From Deltaproteobacteria bacterium (lineage in GTDB: Bacteria > Myxococcota > UBA727 > JABDBI01): DNA of 5,752 nucleotides. Positions within the stretch are counted from its first letter, which is position 1. The number at the start of each line of letters is the position of its first letter. Position numbers and translations under genes: made by a program. Of this stretch, positions 5,705-5,752 are shown one piece after another. The notes under the pieces were generated by a model, which worked only from the letters and a program-made list of their open reading frames with translations, ran no database searches and had not been told where the DNA came from. Where the stretch lies: the NCBI GenBank assembly GCA_016764955.1, contig JAESQZ010000251.1:1-5752 (forward strand). The letters run 5' to 3'.

Positions 5705-5752
5705 AAAACCACTTCGTATCGTACTATTTTGCATTCTTCCACTCATTTACAC

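Noticed and set aside
1..5752. CRISPR array, transposon, toxin-antitoxin pair or other defence system.
   Set aside because: There is no regularly spaced repeat, transposase, nuclease or small paired ORFs. The two palindromes are single and far apart.

Overview
This 5.75-kb window is compact bacterial chromosome with six complete protein genes and almost no spare DNA. All six belong to conserved families except one small secreted protein that I do not recognise. The families (NfeD/flotillin pair, class II fumarase, COG1926-type phosphoribosyltransferase, CYTH triphosphatase) and the moderate base composition fit a proteobacterium. Two copies of a short GC-rich palindrome with arms TTGTCATCCCGG and CCGGGATCCAG are present. 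From memory, repeats of this kind are scattered through some alpha- and gammaproteobacterial genomes, including host-associated ones. That placement is an inference, and I cannot name a genus.

Layout, left to right. Positions 1-169 are non-coding and hold one palindromic repeat (10-40) and the leader of the first operon. Positions 170-2237 are a two-gene rightward operon: an NfeD-like membrane protein with an OB-fold tail, overlapping by 8 bp a flotillin that probably forms membrane microdomains with it. The flotillin gene then runs tail-to-tail, 7 bp apart, into three leftward genes. In their own transcription order these are fumC (4914-3535), a predicted phosphoribosyltransferase (3433-2837) and a small exported protein (2781-2245). 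Gaps of 101 and 49 bp leave room for separate promoters, so a single three-gene operon is possible but not shown. Divergent from fumC, only 18 bp away, is a rightward CYTH/triphosphate-tunnel gene (4933-5637). The last 115 bp hold an inverted repeat and a plausible rightward promoter for a gene beyond the window.

The most interesting observation is that the second palindromic repeat (5151-5180) lies inside the CYTH gene. It is in frame, adds about ten residues to a loop between two conserved strands, and leaves the catalytic motifs intact. This resembles the insertion of Rickettsia palindromic elements into protein genes. I see no defence system, CRISPR array, transposase, tRNA, rRNA or riboswitch. 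The genes share no obvious pathway: membrane organisation, the TCA cycle, nucleotide/phosphoribosyl chemistry and polyphosphate-type hydrolysis simply lie side by side.
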